Origin: Betaproteobacteria bacterium
GTDB lineage: Bacteria; Pseudomonadota; Gammaproteobacteria; Burkholderiales; SG8-39
Length of the DNA: 44,248 bases
Assembly: GCA_947478805.1 (NCBI GenBank)
Contig: CANJXQ010000018.1
Location: forward strand, 1 to 44,248
Direction of reading: 5' to 3'
The notes below the pieces were generated by a model. The model was not told the origin of the DNA, did not search any database, and saw only the letters and a program-made list of their open reading frames with translations. A program made the position numbers and the translations under genes. Positions 16,014 through 24,854 of this stretch are shown here, one piece after another (positions within the stretch are counted from its first letter, which is position 1; every line of letters starts with the position of its first letter).

Positions 16014-17744
16014 CTAAGCGATGGCTACCGTCTCCGTGTCGCGCCCGGAACGCAACACCGTCCCGGGCAGGTTCCCCGTGTATCCGCCCGCGTGCGCCAC
16101 TTCGCGGCCGTTCACGAACACATGCGACATACCGGATGACTCGGTGTACAGGCGCTGGGCGCCGGCCGGGAAATCGGCGCGCAGGTGCACCGGTTGGTAA
16201 TCGACCTTCGCCGGATCGAACACCACCACGTCGGCCAACCAGCCCTCCGCAATGCGGCCGCGGCCGCGCAGGCCATAGAAGCGGGCCGGCACATCGGTGA
16301 TGAGCCTGACCGCATCCTCCAGCGAAATGATGTGGCGGTCGCGCACCGAGCGGCCGATCAGCGCGGTGGTGTAGCGCGGCCCGCAGGCCATGTCGACGTG
16401 CGCGCCGGCGTCCGACGAGCCGATGATGACGCCGCGGTCCTTCCACACATTGGCACGGCGCTTCCACAACACCTCGGCATCCTCTTCCGGGAACTGCTGC
16501 TGGAAGTAGGTGCGCAGGCCCTCCTCGGTCGCCACGTCGAGCAGGGTATCGAGGGCATCCTGGCTGCGCGCGCGGGCCACCTCGCCCACGGTCTTGCCGA
16601 CCAGGTCCTGGTTCTTCGGCAGCGCGCAATGCGCAAAGGTCAGCGACTCCCACAGCGCCAGCGACTTCAGGAAGGGACTGCGCGACGTGGCAGCCGTCCG
16701 GCCCTTTTCGCGCAGCCCGGCGCGCACGGCGGGATCCTTCATCTGCCGGATTCGCTCGTCGAGCGGCACTTTCATCACCTCGGCCCATCCGGGCAGGCTC
16801 GACCACAGCAGCGGATTGGTCAGCGTCACCAACTGATAGGTTGTTTCCGGATAGGTCAATGCGCAAACCCGCGCGCCTGCCGCCTCGGCGCGCCGCGAAT
16901 AGTTCAATTGATCATGGACGAAAGGGGCGTCGTCGGACTGGATGCGAAACGAATTCCAGTTGAGCGAACGATTGGCGCGCTTGGACATGCCGATCATGGT
17001 GTTCAGTTCATGGTCACCGAACACGCCAGGTATTCCTGGAGCGAATTCGAGCACCGTGCCGGGATGCTCCCGCACCGCCGCGGCGAGCGCGAACAGTTCA
17101 TCCTGCCTGGCATGGCGCGATGGCACCGGCTCGTTGTCGGCATCCACATGCCCCGGGCTCCAGGACGATGAAAAACCCAACGCCCCCTCCGCCAGGCACT
17201 GGTGCAGCAACCGGGCCTGCGCCTCCACCTGTTTCTTCGTCGCCGCATGGCCGACGGAATCCTTGCCCATGGTCAGCCGGCGGATGGTCGAATGACCGAC
17301 CAGGAATCCCATGTTCACGCCCGCACGCTGATCGAGAACGCCCAGCCATTCGCCGAAGGTTTCCCAGTTCCAATGGATGCCGGCCTTCAGGCTTTCCAAG
17401 GGCATGCCTTCGACCACCGCCAGCATGCTGGAAAGGTATTCGATGTGCTCCTGCTTCATCGGCGCGATGGTGAAGCCGCAATTGCCACCGATGACCGTGG
17501 TCACGCCGTGCATGCTAGATGGGCTCGCCACCGGGTCCCACATTACCTGGGCATCGTAGTGGGTGTGGATGTCGACGAAGCCGGGAGCCACCACCTGGCC
17601 CGACGCATCGATGGTGCGCGCAGCCGGCTCATCGCTCTTGCCGACGGAAACGATCTTATTCCCGCGGATACCAATGTCAGTATTTCGAGCAGGAGTTCCC
17701 GTACCATCAACCAGTTTCCCGTTTTTTAGCAGTATATCGAGCAT
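16014..17744 (-). CDS. N-acyl-D-amino-acid deacylase-like amidohydrolase
   Basis: 576 residues; the ATG at 17744 has a GAGGAGGGG site. His60 and His62 (DIHTHYDAQ), Cys89 (GGNCGF), GHSTIRRLTMG and the late Asp in GSSDAGAHVDM are all present, so a complete metal centre is expected. Very similar to the 13867-15582 product, indicating a duplication that ended up on opposite strands. It lies 106 bp downstream of an iron-type binding-protein gene on the same strand, separated by a strong hairpin. Cytosolic; substrate unknown. Confidence 0.92.
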   Translation of the reverse strand: MLDILLKNGKLVDGTGTPARNTDIGIRGNKIVSVGKSDEPAARTIDASGQVVAPGFVDIHTHYDAQVMWDPVASPSSMHGVTTVIGGNCGFTIAPMKQEHIEYLSSMLAVVEGMPLESLKAGIHWNWETFGEWLGVLDQRAGVNMGFLVGHSTIRRLTMGKDSVGHAATKKQVEAQARLLHQCLAEGALGFSSSWSPGHVDADNEPVPSRHARQDELFALAAAVREHPGTVLEFAPGIPGVFGDHELNTMIGMSKRANRSLNWNSFRIQSDDAPFVHDQLNYSRRAEAAGARVCALTYPETTYQLVTLTNPLLWSSLPGWAEVMKVPLDERIRQMKDPAVRAGLREKGRTAATSRSPFLKSLALWESLTFAHCALPKNQDLVGKTVGEVARARSQDALDTLLDVATEEGLRTYFQQQFPEEDAEVLWKRRANVWKDRGVIIGSSDAGAHVDMACGPRYTTALIGRSVRDRHIISLEDAVRLITDVPARFYGLRGRGRIAEGWLADVVVFDPAKVDYQPVHLRADFPAGAQRLYTESSGMSHVFVNGREVAHAGGYTGNLPGTVLRSGRDTETVAIA

Positions 17745-17816
17745 ATCCCCTCCTCAATGTCCCGTACCCACCCCGCCGCAAGAACCGCGCCGCAAGACGC
17801 CGGTTTCGTTGCGGCG

Positions 17817-17857
17817 GAATTGATCAGGCGCGGCAAAGCCGCGACCGGAATCAATTC
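17817..17857 (-). terminator. Long perfect inverted repeat at the end of the solute-binding protein gene
   Basis: GAATTGAT (17817-17824) pairs with ATCAATTC (17850-17857), and inside it CGCGGC (17829-17834) pairs with GCCGCG (17838-17843) over an AAA loop. The outer arm overlaps the TGA stop of the minus-strand gene ending at 17851. There is no clean T-run, so it may be an attenuating or mRNA-stabilising hairpin as well as a terminator. Confidence 0.55.
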
Positions 17858-18912
17858 CCCTTGAACACCAGCTTCCACCTGTCCGTGCGCGCCTTCACCG
17901 TGTCGGCGTTGTACGGCGTCGGATCGAAGAACTCGAGATCCGGCGCCTCCAGCGCGCCCGGGATACCGGGACGCACGCTGGCCGCCTCGCCGCGCCCGAC
18001 CAGCATGGTCTGCCCACGCACCGAGGTCAGGTAGTCCGTGAACACCTGCGCGGCATTCGGGCGCTTGGACCAGCCGAGGATGCTCATGCCGTTGGTGTAG
18101 GCGAAGGCCGGGCGCGGCACGACGATCTTGATCGGCGCGCCCTGCTCGATCAGGGGCAACGAGCTACCCAGGTTGGCGAAGCCTGACACCTCGATTTCAC
18201 CCGACCCTGTTGCCGGCCCGGTGGGCACGGCGCCGGCGTAAAAGCGCGGCTGCTGGCGCGCCAGTTGCGCAACGAAATCCTGCCCGTAGGCCTTCTCCAG
18301 CCAGTCGTACCAGGCTAGGATGGGAATCGCGCCCAGATCGGAAAGTCCGATCTTGGCCTTGAGTTCCGGGCGCAGCAGGTCGCGGTAACCGGCCACGGGC
18401 GTCTTGGCGAGGCGGGTGTTGTAGGCCATCACCATGACTTCGAGCTGCACGATGGGAATCGCACCACGGATGAGATGGCGTTGCGGGAAGGTTTCCATGG
18501 ACGGTCCCACGGGCGCCTTGATCAATCCCTCGGCCAGCTTGACCGTGAAGTAACCGGTGTCGGCGGAGATCGTCACGTCGGCACCGTCTGAACCCGTGGT
18601 GCGCTCCTGCTCCACGCGACTGATGGTCACGCCGCCGGTGTAGCGCGCCGTCTCCAGCGCAATGTCCGGGTAGAGCTTGCCGAAATCCTCCTTCATGCGC
18701 TTGGTGATGGGATCGGCGTGGCTGGTGTAAAGCATCACGCGGCCTTCCTTGCGTGCGGCAGCGACGATGCCGCGCCACGCGTCTGCCGAGACCGGCGTGG
18801 CAACCGACTGCGCCCGGCTTGCCTGCGGGGTGATTGCCAGAGCAAAGGCCAGGGCCAGCGCGAGCGCCATGGGCAAGGTCTTGAATCGATCAAACGTCTC
18901 GTTAAGCAGCAT
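17851..18912 (-). CDS. ABC-type (iron-family) extracellular solute-binding protein
   Basis: 353 residues; the ATG at 18912 has a GAGGAGGAGAGG site. A signal peptide runs to about TPQASRAQS, so the product is periplasmic. The mature sequence shows VMLYTSHADPITKRMKEDFG, DVTISADTGYF and the late QVFTDYLTS typical of family-1 binding proteins of the Fe(3+)/spermidine type. The Tyr-rich iron site of true ferric binding proteins is not obvious, and no permease or ATPase gene accompanies it, so the ligand may be an organic anion. It precedes the amidohydrolase gene on the same strand. Confidence 0.88.
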   Translation of the reverse strand: MLLNETFDRFKTLPMALALALAFALAITPQASRAQSVATPVSADAWRGIVAAARKEGRVMLYTSHADPITKRMKEDFGKLYPDIALETARYTGGVTISRVEQERTTGSDGADVTISADTGYFTVKLAEGLIKAPVGPSMETFPQRHLIRGAIPIVQLEVMVMAYNTRLAKTPVAGYRDLLRPELKAKIGLSDLGAIPILAWYDWLEKAYGQDFVAQLARQQPRFYAGAVPTGPATGSGEIEVSGFANLGSSLPLIEQGAPIKIVVPRPAFAYTNGMSILGWSKRPNAAQVFTDYLTSVRGQTMLVGRGEAASVRPGIPGALEAPDLEFFDPTPYNADTVKARTDRWKLVFKGN

Positions 18913-19025
18913 GACCTCTCCTCCTCATTGGATTCCTGTCATCTTATAGCGCAAAAGCGTACCGGGTCGCTCTCGCCTTTTGCTGCCCTCCCCATACCCC
19001 GGGTCTGCCGCCGGGGATCGACAAC

Positions 19026-20225
19026 CTAAACCACCTTGTCCGCCTTCAGACGCTCGATCTCGGCCGGCGCAAAGCCGAATTCGGCCAGGATGGCGTCGCT
19101 GTGCTCCCCGGCTTCCGGCGCCGCCGAAGCCATGGTGCTTGGGGTGCGCTCGAGCGTGTAAGGCTGGCCCAATAGCCCGATTTTCCCGAGCCGCGGGGAA
19201 GCCACCGTCTGCGCAATGCCCAGGTGCTTGACCTGCGGATCGGCGAAGGTCTGGTCGATGCTGTTCACCGGGCCGCTGGGAATGCCCGCGGCATTGAAGC
19301 GCCGGATGAGGTCTTCGCGCTCGAAGCGACGACAATACTCATCGACGATGGCGTTGACCGCCGCGCGGTTCTCCACGCGCGCCTTGTTGGTGACGAAGCG
19401 CGGGTCGTCGATCAACTCCTTGCGATCGATGATCTCGCAGAATTTCCCCCACATGGTCGGCAATGGCGAGACGATGATGTAGCCGTCCTTGGCCGAGAAC
19501 ATGCCGATGGGCGCCGAGGCCGGATGGTTGTTGCCCTCCTGCCCCGCGACCTCGCCCTTCATCAGGTAGCGCGCCCCCTGGAAGTCGAGCATGAACACGG
19601 CTGCCTGCAGCAACGAGGTCTGCACCCATTGCCCGAGGCCGGACTTCTCGCGCTCGTACAAGGCCGTCATCACGCCCATGGCCGCAAACAGGCCTGCGGT
19701 CGTGTCGATGAAGGCGATCCCCGCGCGCATGGGCCCGCGCCCCGGCTCACCCGTCACCGACATGATCCCTGCCATGCCCTGCACAATGGGATCTACGCCC
19801 GGACGATCCTTGTAGGGTCCGTCTTCGCCGTACCCCGAAATACTCGCGTAGATCAGGCGCGGATTGAGCTTCTTCAGGGTTACGTAATCGATGCCCAGGC
19901 GGTGCTTCACATCCGGCCGGTAATTCTCGACCAAGACATCCGCCTTGCTTGCCAGGCGATGAAACACCGCCACGCCTTCGGGTGACTTCAGGTCGAGCGT
20001 GAGGCTGCGCTTGTTGCGGTGCAGGTTCTGGAAGTCCGGACCGAAGCGCGGCGAAAAATCGCGCTGCCCCATGCCGTCCTTTGTTTCACCCTTGCTCGCG
20101 ACCTCTTCGACCTTGATGACATTGCAGCCCCAGTCGCCCAGCTGGCGCACGCAGGTGGGACCCGCGCGCGCGCGCGTCAGGTCGAGAACGGTGATCCCTG
20201 CGAACGGCTGCTTGGCGGCATTCAT
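19026..20225 (-). CDS. Family III (CaiB/BaiF) CoA transferase
   Basis: 399 residues from the ATG at 20225, chosen for its GGAGAG site; a Met at 20237 lies over that site. It moves CoA between acyl-CoA and a free acid through a covalent aspartyl intermediate. The catalytic Asp is Asp145 in RPGVDPIVQGMAG, and the N-terminal TRARAGPTCVRQLGDWG and VKVE-like segments bind CoA. Full length for the family (about 400). Two crotonase genes lie upstream on the same strand (62 bp away), pointing to activation followed by beta-oxidation-like hydration. Confidence 0.93.
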   Translation of the reverse strand: MNAAKQPFAGITVLDLTRARAGPTCVRQLGDWGCNVIKVEEVASKGETKDGMGQRDFSPRFGPDFQNLHRNKRSLTLDLKSPEGVAVFHRLASKADVLVENYRPDVKHRLGIDYVTLKKLNPRLIYASISGYGEDGPYKDRPGVDPIVQGMAGIMSVTGEPGRGPMRAGIAFIDTTAGLFAAMGVMTALYEREKSGLGQWVQTSLLQAAVFMLDFQGARYLMKGEVAGQEGNNHPASAPIGMFSAKDGYIIVSPLPTMWGKFCEIIDRKELIDDPRFVTNKARVENRAAVNAIVDEYCRRFEREDLIRRFNAAGIPSGPVNSIDQTFADPQVKHLGIAQTVASPRLGKIGLLGQPYTLERTPSTMASAAPEAGEHSDAILAEFGFAPAEIERLKADKVV

Positions 20226-20287
20226 TGCACTCTCCACTTCATCAATAACTGTCGATGCACGCTGCGGTCAGCCGCAATCGCTTCCGG

Positions 20288-21061
20288 CTAGCCCCGACCC
20301 TTGCGCCCGAGGAAACCCGCAAAGGCTTCGGACACCGGCGTCGGCTTCAATCGGGTCGTCACCGCCTCGCGCTCAGCCCTGAACATGGCTTCCCAGTCGT
20401 CGCCCACGTACTGGTGAAGGAGCTGCTTGGCGCCCTGGACCATCTCGGGTGGATTCTTGGCGATCTGGCGCGCCAGTTCCAGTGCCGTCTCAAGTACCTT
20501 CGCCTGGGGCACGAGGTGATTGAGCAATCCCATGCGCGCGGCCTCCTCGGCCTGCACCACGCGTGCAGAAAAGAGCAACTCCTTCGCCTGCGCGGTGCCG
20601 ACGATCTGGGACAGGCTCCAGGTGCTGTTGAGGCGGCCGTACTGGGCACCCAGGTAACGAAAGCGCGTGCGCTCGCAGCCGATGCGGATGTCGAGCGCTG
20701 CAGCGAGAAACGCGCCGCCGCCGTAGGCCAGGCCGTTGATGGCACCGATAGTCGGCAGGCGGAAGTTCGCCAGGTACCAGCCGAATTCCGAGATCATCTT
20801 GGCGCCGTGTGCCAATTCCTCCGGCGTGGAATTGGCCATTTCATGGATATCACCGCCCGCCGAGAATGCCTTGTTGCCCGACCCGACCATCACCACCGCG
20901 CGCGCCTTCTGCTCCTCGTCGATGGCAGCCAGTGCCTTGGCCAGTTCCTGCACCAGCGCGCGACTCATGGCGTTGAGCGACTCGGGCCGGTTGAGCGTGA
21001 TCACCACCACGCCGCCTTCGCTCGCGGCGTCGGGTTCGACGAGGATATGTTGGAACGACAT
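20288..21061 (-). CDS. Enoyl-CoA hydratase/isomerase (crotonase) family protein
   Basis: 257 residues from the ATG at 21061 (GGGAG site); the longer in-frame start at 21259 adds 66 unlikely residues. Crotonase fold with the oxyanion-hole motifs FSAGGDIHEM and INGLAYGGGAFLAA. The segment where classical hydratases have the first catalytic Glu reads QYGRLNSTWSL, with no Glu; the second Glu region (AKELLFSARVV) keeps one. The reaction may therefore be isomerisation, hydrolysis or dehydration rather than standard hydration. A close paralogue lies just upstream at 21225-21989. Confidence 0.9.
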   Translation of the reverse strand: MSFQHILVEPDAASEGGVVVITLNRPESLNAMSRALVQELAKALAAIDEEQKARAVVMVGSGNKAFSAGGDIHEMANSTPEELAHGAKMISEFGWYLANFRLPTIGAINGLAYGGGAFLAAALDIRIGCERTRFRYLGAQYGRLNSTWSLSQIVGTAQAKELLFSARVVQAEEAARMGLLNHLVPQAKVLETALELARQIAKNPPEMVQGAKQLLHQYVGDDWEAMFRAEREAVTTRLKPTPVSEAFAGFLGRKGRG

Positions 21062-21224
21062 TGACACTCCCTTCGTTACTTGGTTTGGACGAGCAAAATG
21101 GTCAGGGACGAATGAACAAGCAAGAGGCCGGAGCACGGCATTGATGCGGATATTACCTCTGTGCAACAAGTGCATTGCCATCGAAGGTACGGGGAGTCGC
21201 CCCCGCGGTGTCGCGTATCCCGGC

Positions 21225-21989
21225 CTACTTGACAGGCTTTCGTCCCAGGAATTCCGCAAAACTCTCCTCCGGCGGCGTCGGGCGCAGCCGCGTTCTCACC
21301 GCCTCGCGCTCCACGCGAAAGGTGTCCGCGTATGGCTCACCGATGTGCCGGTGCATCAATTGCTTGGTGCCCTGCACGATGGCCGGCGGGTTCTTGGCAA
21401 TCTGGCGCGCCAGCACCAGTGATGCGTCCATGAGCCGCTCGACCGGCACCAGGTGATTGAGCAGGCCCATGCGCGAGGCCTCTTCGGCTTCTACCAGGCG
21501 CGCGGAGAAGAACAATTCCTTGGCGCGCGGCCAGCCGACGATGGTCGGCAGGCTCCAGGTGCTGTTGATCTGGCCATACTGGGCGCCGAGGAAGCGAAAA
21601 CGCGTGCGCGCGCAGCCGATGCGCATGTCGAGCGACGCCGCCAGCATGGCGCCACCGCCGTAGGCCAGCCCGTTCATCGCGCCGATGGTGGGCAGGCGGA
21701 AATCGGCCAGCGACCAGCAGCACTGCGAGACGTGCTCCTGGAAATCCTCGGCCTCCTTGGGCGCGGAGCCGGTCATTTCATGGATGTCCCCGCCCGCGGT
21801 GAAGGCCTTGCTGCCGGCGCCCGTGACCACGAGGACGCGCGCCCGCGCATCGGCCTCGATGGCGGCCAACGCCGCCATGAAGTCCTTCATCAGCGCGCGA
21901 TTCATCGCGTTGAGCACCTCCGGGCGGTTGAGCGTAAGCAACGCCACGCCGTCATCGTCGATGCTCAGTTCAATGGTGTCGTATGTCAT
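21225..21989 (-). CDS. Enoyl-CoA hydratase/isomerase (crotonase) family protein
   Basis: 254 residues from the ATG at 21989 (MTYDTIELSID). It shares with the next gene FTAGGDIHEM, MNGLAYGGGAMLAA and QYGQINSTWSL, so the two are a tandem duplication with the same altered first-Glu region. The ribosome site (GCGGGAAAGC) is weak. First gene of a probable three-gene unit (two crotonases, then the CoA transferase) on the minus strand, divergent from the SnoaL-like gene at 22146. Acyl-CoA substrate unknown. Confidence 0.9.
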   Translation of the reverse strand: MTYDTIELSIDDDGVALLTLNRPEVLNAMNRALMKDFMAALAAIEADARARVLVVTGAGSKAFTAGGDIHEMTGSAPKEAEDFQEHVSQCCWSLADFRLPTIGAMNGLAYGGGAMLAASLDMRIGCARTRFRFLGAQYGQINSTWSLPTIVGWPRAKELFFSARLVEAEEASRMGLLNHLVPVERLMDASLVLARQIAKNPPAIVQGTKQLMHRHIGEPYADTFRVEREAVRTRLRPTPPEESFAEFLGRKPVK

Positions 21990-22145
21990 TGCTTTCCCGC
22001 GATCCAATCCGCCAATCGTTGCTTGCCGCTAAACTGGCAGCGATGGCACCCCATCCCCTGCCGTGCGAGACGCGAGTTTAACGGGTTCGGGCAGCCGCGA
22101 ACAATTCAACCAACCCATTGCATCAAACACCCAGGGAGTCAAACC

Positions 22146-22700
22146 ATGTCCATATCCACTGCAGGCGATTTCGAGCAACGACTGCTGCGCCTCGAGGCGC
22201 GCCAGATGCTCACCGAACTGGTGTCGCGCTACGCCGTCGCCACCGACGACCGCGACTACGCGGCAATCGAGGGCATGTTCACGCCCGACGCCACCTTCGG
22301 CGCGCAACGCGGCTGGCCCGCCATCCTCGCCTTCTTTCGCGACCGCCACGGCGTGTTCGGGCCCACTTACCACTACGTGCACGCGCATCATTTCGACTTC
22401 GAGTCGAACGACATCGCCCGCGGCGTCATCAACACGCATGCCGAAATCGCCATCGACGGCAAGAACGTCTGGATGGCCATCCGTTACCTCGACCGCTACG
22501 TGCGCCAGAACGACCGCTGGTACTTCACCGACCGCCAGCAGAAACTGCGCTACGCCATGCCCTTCGAGGAACTCGCCGATGCCTACGCCACGCCACTGCG
22601 AAAGCGCATCCCGGGCACCGCACCTGCCGCAGCGGAGTTGCCCGAGACACTGCCGACCTGGATTGCCGCGCAGGCAGCGAGATCCGCCGGGAAAGCCTGA
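22146..22700 (+). CDS. SnoaL-like (NTF2 superfamily) protein
   Basis: 184 residues from the ATG at 22146; the frame is open far upstream but that part overlaps the crotonase gene. Contains LVSRYAVATDDRDYAAIEGM followed by FTPDATF, the N-terminal signature of SnoaL-type polyketide-cyclase or dehydratase-like cone folds, then the HYVHAHHFDFES strand and the RYVRQNDRWYFTDRQQ strand. No signal peptide. It may be a small isomerase, cyclase or dehydratase for a catabolic intermediate. A distant relative lies at 38096-38602. Divergent from the crotonase unit with a 156-bp shared control region. Confidence 0.85.
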   Translation: MSISTAGDFEQRLLRLEARQMLTELVSRYAVATDDRDYAAIEGMFTPDATFGAQRGWPAILAFFRDRHGVFGPTYHYVHAHHFDFESNDIARGVINTHAEIAIDGKNVWMAIRYLDRYVRQNDRWYFTDRQQKLRYAMPFEELADAYATPLRKRIPGTAPAAAELPETLPTWIAAQAARSAGKA

Positions 22701-22979
22701 CTACTCCCGGCATGAAGTGTTTCCGTGATTGCAACGCAACGTCGCGAGGCGATCAGTCATCCTGCCCGGCAAGCACCGGAATCTGAAAATCCTTATCTGA
22801 CCGCAGCCGGATATCACCGGTGTTATCCGGCACGGGTACGGATAGCTGGTTCGTTCGCATCGGGTTTCATGGAAAATGTCAGGAATCGAGGAAAGATATA
22901 GCGTTGATCCCAAGGCTACATTTTTCAACCGAGTCGGGTTTGTATCGAACTCGACGGCAAATCCTGCTGACTATTACAC
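22701..22979. other. Gene-free stretch before the cassette
   Basis: 279 bp with no credible gene. The last 100 bp (from about 22870) become less GC-rich, like the cassette that follows. A 62-residue frame from 22876 overlaps the cassette boundary and has no ribosome site. I see no clear attI or second attC here. Confidence 0.5.
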
Positions 22980-23021
22980 GTTAGCGCTTACCGTTACCAC
23001 ACCAGCAGAAGGAGGAAAGCC

Positions 23022-23339
23022 ATGGCTTGGGTTTATTTGCTTCTCGCAGGAGCTTTCGAAATAGGCTGGCCTATCGGTATAAAAATGGCACAAGAAGCTG
23101 AAACAAGAGTTGTCGGCATCATTGTTGCCGTTACTTTTATGGCGATTAGCGGGCTTCTATTATGGCTTGCCCAAAAGGAAATTCCGATTGGCACCTCCTA
23201 TGCAATTTGGACGGGCATCGGTGCTGCGGGCACGTTCGTTGTTGGCGTTCTTTTTTATGGTGATCCAAGCAGCATCGGGCGCTACTTGGGCGTAGCACTA
23301 ATAGTGGCGGGCGTAGCTACCCTTAAACTCTCTCACTAA
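23022..23339 (+). CDS. sugE: SMR-family exporter of the SugE/Gdx type
   Basis: 105 residues with four membrane segments; a strong AGGAGGAAAG site precedes the ATG. The membrane-embedded Glu of the family is in LAGAFEIGWPIGIK, and IWTGIGAAGTFVVG plus the C-terminal LIVAGVATLKLSH match SugE/Gdx proteins (guanidinium/small quaternary ammonium-proton antiporters) better than EmrE/QacE. It works in the inner membrane as an antiparallel dimer. The gene lies alone in a segment with lower GC and different codon use than its neighbours, bounded by cassette-type core sites, so recent gain is likely. Confidence 0.92.
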   Translation: MAWVYLLLAGAFEIGWPIGIKMAQEAETRVVGIIVAVTFMAISGLLLWLAQKEIPIGTSYAIWTGIGAAGTFVVGVLFYGDPSSIGRYLGVALIVAGVATLKLSH

Positions 23340-23360
23340 AACCGTTAATGCTGCTCAAGC

Positions 23361-23460
23361 GCGCTAACCATTCCGTCGAGAGGGGCCGCCCACAAGCCGC
23401 GCTTGTGGGTGCCCTTCGCGGCTTTGCCGCTACGACGGCCCCTCACGTCAAACGTTAATC
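23361..23460 (+). other. attC-like recombination site
   Basis: Starts with GCGCTAACCATTCCGTCGAG and ends with CACGTCAAACGTTAATC, close to the known attC outer layout (CTAACAATTC near the start, AACTCAAGCGTTAG near the end). Inside, GAGGGGCCG (23380-23388) pairs with CGGCCCCTC (23436-23444), and CCCACAAG/CTTGTGGG adds an inner hairpin. Length about 100 bp is within the attC range. Confidence 0.6.
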
Positions 23461-23508
23461 GCGATCCGCCCCGACTGCCACGCCGACAGACCGGTTGGAA
23501 CGGGAACT

Positions 23509-23553
23509 GATAACGCAACAATTGTTATCGAATTGAGGAATAACCAATGGTTA
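23509..23553. promoter_or_regulatory. Two adjacent palindromes in an AT-rich patch
   Basis: GATAAC (23509-23514) faces GTTATC (23524-23529) with the 10-bp perfect palindrome AACAATTGTT inside; TAACCA-A-TGGTTA follows at 23541-23553. The patch lies between convergent gene ends, so an operator role is not obvious; it could be a remnant site next to the cassette. Confidence 0.4.
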
Positions 23554-23594
23554 CGCGGATCATGGCGATCCGAATATGATCACGCGATAGCCGC

Positions 23595-24854
23595 TCAGTG
23601 CCACAGCTGCCGGCGCCAGCGAACACCGATATACAGCGTCACAACAAGCCCGACGGCCACGTAGGCGAGCGTCGTCGGCACGAAGCCGGCGACGCTGATC
23701 AGGTAGCCGGCGCCGGCCAGCCCCACCGGCAGGCCGTACACGGCCAGCATGCGAACCCCCATGATGCGGGCGCGGAATTCCTCGCCGGTGTCGTTGAGCA
23801 GCGCCGTGAGGCTGGTGATCATTGCGATGGACTGGAACAGGCCGATCAGGAAGAGAAGCCCGATGCCCGCCCCCTTGGTTTCGACCAGCGCGAAGGCGAG
23901 CAGCGCCAGGTACCAGAGCACCGTGGTCACCATCATCGCCCGGTTGGCGTGCAGGCGAGCGCCCCAGAAACTCATCAGCACCGCCCCCGCCAGCGAGCCG
24001 AACGAGAACGCGGACACGATGTGGCCGAGGCCTACCTGGTCGATGCCGTAAATTTCCTTCGCCACGTAAGGCAGCAGCCCGACCGTCACTGGAAAAGCCG
24101 TGAGGTTGACGAGGAACGCCAGCCACATGATGGCGAGCACGCTCGGGATGTTCCACACCTGTGCCATGCCCGCCTTCAGTTCCTGCCAGCCGGGCGCACG
24201 GGCGACCGGCGCCGGTCGCTCCGTCCCCCCGCTCGCCACCTCGCCCGCCTTGCCCCCGACCCGATGCGGCGGCGCGATGCCGAAGGTGCAGGCCACCCCC
24301 AGCGCATAGAACACGGCGATGAACACATAGCAGAGCGACAGCCCGAACGACGCGAACAGCCCAGCGCCGGTGAGTGCACCGGCAATGCGCGCCACGTCGA
24401 TGTTGATGCGCGACAGGCCCATCGCGCCCAGCAGCGCGTCCGGCGCGATGATCTCGCCCACCAGGGCGAGGCGCATCACGTACTCGGTCGGCCGCAGGAG
24501 GCCCGTCACCAGCGCAATGGCCAGCACCACCATTGGCGAAAGCAGGCCCGTCGTCGCAAGCACCAGGATGAGGAGCGCCAGCAGCGCGCACACGGCGCGC
24601 ATCGACAGCAGCATGCGCCGGCTGCCGATGCGATCGCCGAGCACGCCTGTCAGGGGCGCGAGCAGCGAGCCCAGGTACTGCAGCGAGCCGAAGATGCCCA
24701 GCACGATGACCGAATCCGTCTCGACCAGCACGTACCAGCCGAGCACCAGCGTCTCCATCTCGAAGGACAGCGACACGAGGAGGTCGCTCGCCCACTGGTA
24801 GCGAAAGCTGCGCACCGCGAAGGGCGCCAGCGCGAGCCCGCGCCCCGCGCTCAC
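23595..24854 (-). CDS. MFS transporter (second of a coupled pair)
   Basis: 419 residues if translation starts at the GTG at 24854, which overlaps the upstream stop as GTGA; no ATG exists near this point although the frame is open further upstream inside the other gene. About 12 membrane segments; the loop motif GVLGDRIGSRRM (between segments 2 and 3) is the MFS signature. It aligns with the upstream gene along its length (APFAVRSFRYQWASDLLVS versus APFEVKAFRYQWPSDILVS), so the pair arose by duplication. Inner-membrane exporter or importer with unknown substrate. The two proteins may act as a heteromer, which translational coupling would support. Confidence 0.88.
   Translation of the reverse strand: MSAGRGLALAPFAVRSFRYQWASDLLVSLSFEMETLVLGWYVLVETDSVIVLGIFGSLQYLGSLLAPLTGVLGDRIGSRRMLLSMRAVCALLALLILVLATTGLLSPMVVLAIALVTGLLRPTEYVMRLALVGEIIAPDALLGAMGLSRINIDVARIAGALTGAGLFASFGLSLCYVFIAVFYALGVACTFGIAPPHRVGGKAGEVASGGTERPAPVARAPGWQELKAGMAQVWNIPSVLAIMWLAFLVNLTAFPVTVGLLPYVAKEIYGIDQVGLGHIVSAFSFGSLAGAVLMSFWGARLHANRAMMVTTVLWYLALLAFALVETKGAGIGLLFLIGLFQSIAMITSLTALLNDTGEEFRARIMGVRMLAVYGLPVGLAGAGYLISVAGFVPTTLAYVAVGLVVTLYIGVRWRRQLWH

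Larger units (their letters stand above)
22980..23460 (+). mobile_element. Probable lone integron gene cassette
   Basis: G/TTAGCGC at 22980-22987 starts the cassette, and its exact complement GCGCTAAC at 23361-23368 opens an attC-like element that ends in CGTTAATC at 23453-23460, as expected for a single integrated cassette. It carries one promoterless gene (SMR exporter) in the correct orientation, has short flanks and is less GC-rich than its surroundings. No integrase gene is present in the window. Confidence 0.6.

Noticed and set aside
22876-23064. Small plus-strand frame overlapping the SMR gene start
   Set aside because: No ribosome site and it crosses the cassette boundary; the SMR start at 23022 is far better supported.
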